From Phycisphaerales bacterium (GTDB lineage Bacteria > Planctomycetota > Phycisphaerae > Tepidisphaerales > Tepidisphaeraceae): a stretch of DNA of 6,018 nt. The notes beneath the pieces are model-generated. The model did not search any database, was not told the origin of the DNA, and saw only the letters and a list, made by a program, of their open reading frames with translations. The position numbers were made by a program, and so were the translations under genes. The stretch is taken from positions 1 through 6,018 of the forward strand of contig JAQGHJ010000746.1 of NCBI GenBank assembly GCA_028288905.1. The letters are read 5' to 3'. This document shows positions 5,392 to 6,018 of this stretch, piece after piece (the stretch's first letter is position 1; every line of letters starts with the position of its first letter).

Positions 5392-5739
5392 ATGAGCCTC
5401 ACTAAAGCCGCCTTCCTGTCCGCCCTGACGTCCTTCCGCCGGGAGCACGTCGCGCTCCCCGACGGGTCGACCGTGTACGTCCGCGAGCTGAGCGCGGCCG
5501 ACCGCAACGAGCTGGTCGCGACCGCCACTGCGGCCAAGGAGGACGGCGGGAAGGTAAGCGGGTTCCAGGTGCGGGCCGTCGTACTGACGGCGTGCGACGC
5601 GGATGGCAACCGGCTGTTCGGCGACGCCGACACGGCCGCGGTGTCCGCCGGGCCGGCCAGCGTGATCGACGTCGTGTTCGGGGCGGCCGCCAAGCTGAAC
5701 GGGATGACGGCCAAGGAGGACGACGCGGCAAAAAACTAA
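5392..5739 (+). CDS. Tail assembly chaperone (lambda gpG-like, short frame)
   Basis: This is a 115-residue protein from ATG 5392 to TAA 5737-5739. A GTG at 5344 would add 16 residues (Pro/Asn/Thr-rich) that do not look like family sequence, so I use the ATG. MSLTKAAFLSALTSFRREHV begins like other chaperones, followed by a beta hairpin ALPDGSTVYVREL (21-33), then SAADRNELVATATAAKE and a helical middle (VRAVVLTACDADGNRLF, 60-76; VIDVVFGAAAKLNGM, 91-105) of the gpG / DUF-type chaperone fold. Its place directly after the tail tube gene and before a gpT-like frame is the classic G-T arrangement. The protein is thought to bind the tape measure and recruit tube subunits, and is not kept in the virion. 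The last codons (GCA AAA AAC TAA) carry a slippery heptamer. No Shine-Dalgarno sequence precedes this start. Confidence 0.85.
   Translation: MSLTKAAFLSALTSFRREHVALPDGSTVYVRELSAADRNELVATATAAKEDGGKVSGFQVRAVVLTACDADGNRLFGDADTAAVSAGPASVIDVVFGAAAKLNGMTAKEDDAAKN
5713..5719 (+). promoter_or_regulatory. Internal Shine-Dalgarno-like stimulator AAGGAGG
   Basis: A perfect AAGGAGG lies inside the chaperone gene (codons AAG GAG G). Ten bases separate it from the slippery heptamer, the spacing known for the Shine-Dalgarno-like element that boosts -1 frameshifting in E. coli dnaX. It is 19 bases from the ATG at 5739, too far for best initiation there. Position therefore fits frameshifting better than starting the next gene, although both are possible. 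Confidence 0.65.
5730..5736 (+). promoter_or_regulatory. -1 slippery heptamer A AAA AAC
   Basis: In the chaperone frame the codons are GCA AAA AAC TAA, giving the X XXY YYZ heptamer A AAA AAC immediately before the stop. After a -1 slip the next codon is CTA (5736-5738), then ATG GGG CGT, so the ribosome enters the frame of the gpT-like domain. Lambda-type phages make their G-T fusion by a -1 slip in the same place. A AAA AAG is the more usual bacterial variant; AAC at the second position is less common in bacteria and the level of slippage is unknown. Confidence 0.75.
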
Positions 5740-6018
5740 TGGGGCGTCCGGACCGGCGGCTGGCCTTCCACCTCTGCCGGGAGCTGGGCGCGATTCACCC
5801 CGATCACCTGCTAGCCAGCCTCACGGCCCGGCAGTGGGACGAGTGGGTGGCCTACTTCAGCATCTACCCAACGGCCGAAGATAGGGCCGACGCGCGGGCC
5901 GCGATGCTGTCGACGGTCACCGCCAGGTCGGCCGGGCAGAAGCGGGCGAAGTTCAAAGACTTCATGCCCGACTACGTCGGCCGGCACCGGGCGCGCCGGG
6001 ACCAGACGCCGGAAGAAA
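5739..6018 (+). CDS. gpT-like tail assembly domain (frameshift extension, 3' end outside window)
   Basis: The frame is open from ATG 5739 to the window end, giving 93 residues with no stop. LAFHLCRELGAIHPDHLLAS (8-27) plus LTARQWDEWVAYFSIYP (28-44) matches the gpT / DUF4035 pattern (L...LTxRQxxEWxAYxxIxP), then DRADARAAMLSTVTA (48-62) and a basic KFKDFMPDYV (71-80), the characteristic K-x-x-D-F-M-P motif. It can be expressed as a -1 frameshift extension of the chaperone, joined by Leu from CTA 5736-5738, or from its own ATG that overlaps the chaperone stop (TAATG). Family knowledge favours the fusion, which in lambda bridges the tape measure and the tube protein. Only a small share of product should be the fusion. 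Length and C-terminus cannot be judged. Confidence 0.85.
   Translation, partial: MGRPDRRLAFHLCRELGAIHPDHLLASLTARQWDEWVAYFSIYPTAEDRADARAAMLSTVTARSAGQKRAKFKDFMPDYVGRHRARRDQTPEE
5753..5780 (+). other. Possible stem-loop downstream of the slippery site
   Basis: CCGGCGG (5753-5759) can pair with CTGCCGG (5774-5780), seven pairs including one G-U, with a 14-base loop. It begins 16 bases after the heptamer, longer than the usual 5-9 base spacer, so its role as a frameshift stimulator is doubtful. GC-rich sequence makes such stems common by chance. Confidence 0.25.

Noticed and set aside
4126..5448. A 440-residue minus-strand open frame opposite the tail genes.
   Set aside because: It runs across four well-supported tail genes. 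Long antisense frames are expected in GC-rich DNA where stop codons are rare, and the translation shows no domain.
1..6018. tRNA, rRNA, CRISPR arrays, insertion sequences, integrase or att sites, or a defence system.
   Set aside because: None seen: no spaced repeat array, no tRNA-like cloverleaf noticed, no transposase or recombinase motifs, and nearly all bases are explained by structural genes.

Overview
The window is a piece of a tailed-phage or prophage structural module in high-GC DNA. Hand-counted rows outside the fibre island run about 75% G+C, and one reaches 88%. The right half follows the neck-to-tail order of lambda/HK97-like siphoviruses. It holds a head-tail connector, head-closure protein, HK97 gp10-like protein, DUF3168-type tail terminator, tail tube protein, and a G/T pair of tail assembly chaperones cut by the window end. 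Codon use, and a beta-rich N-terminal domain fused to the connector that I recall from planctomycete (Gemmataceae-like) phage proteins, hint at a Planctomycetota host. This is weak inference: no host gene, integrase or attachment site is present, so prophage and free phage cannot be told apart.

Left part (1-2703). The C-terminal end of an unrecognised plus-strand gene comes first. It is followed by a short minus-strand gene (317-535) with a CxxH...CxxC zinc-ribbon-like pattern, the only gene on the opposite strand. Next is a 484-residue fibre protein (615-2069). Its middle is a clear low-GC island (about 58% G+C over 841-1260). A 204-residue protein of unknown function follows (2089-2703).

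Right part (2739-6018). Seven tightly spaced plus-strand genes form one operon. Four carry Shine-Dalgarno-like sequences at normal spacing, and two gene pairs overlap (TAGTG at 3962-3966, TAATG at 5737-5741). Together they should build the neck and tail: the connector and head-closure proteins seal the portal, the gp10-like and terminator proteins finish the tail end, the tube protein polymerises into the tail, and the chaperones guide tube assembly on the tape measure protein, which probably lies beyond the right edge.

The strongest finding is a complete-looking bacterial -1 programmed frameshift signal at the chaperone junction. A perfect AAGGAGG (5713-5719) lies ten bases before an A AAA AAC heptamer (5730-5736), which sits directly on the TAA stop. 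A -1 slip there enters the frame of a lambda gpT-like domain. Other points of interest are the mosaic fibre gene, its unusual position just before the neck genes, and the two-domain connector.
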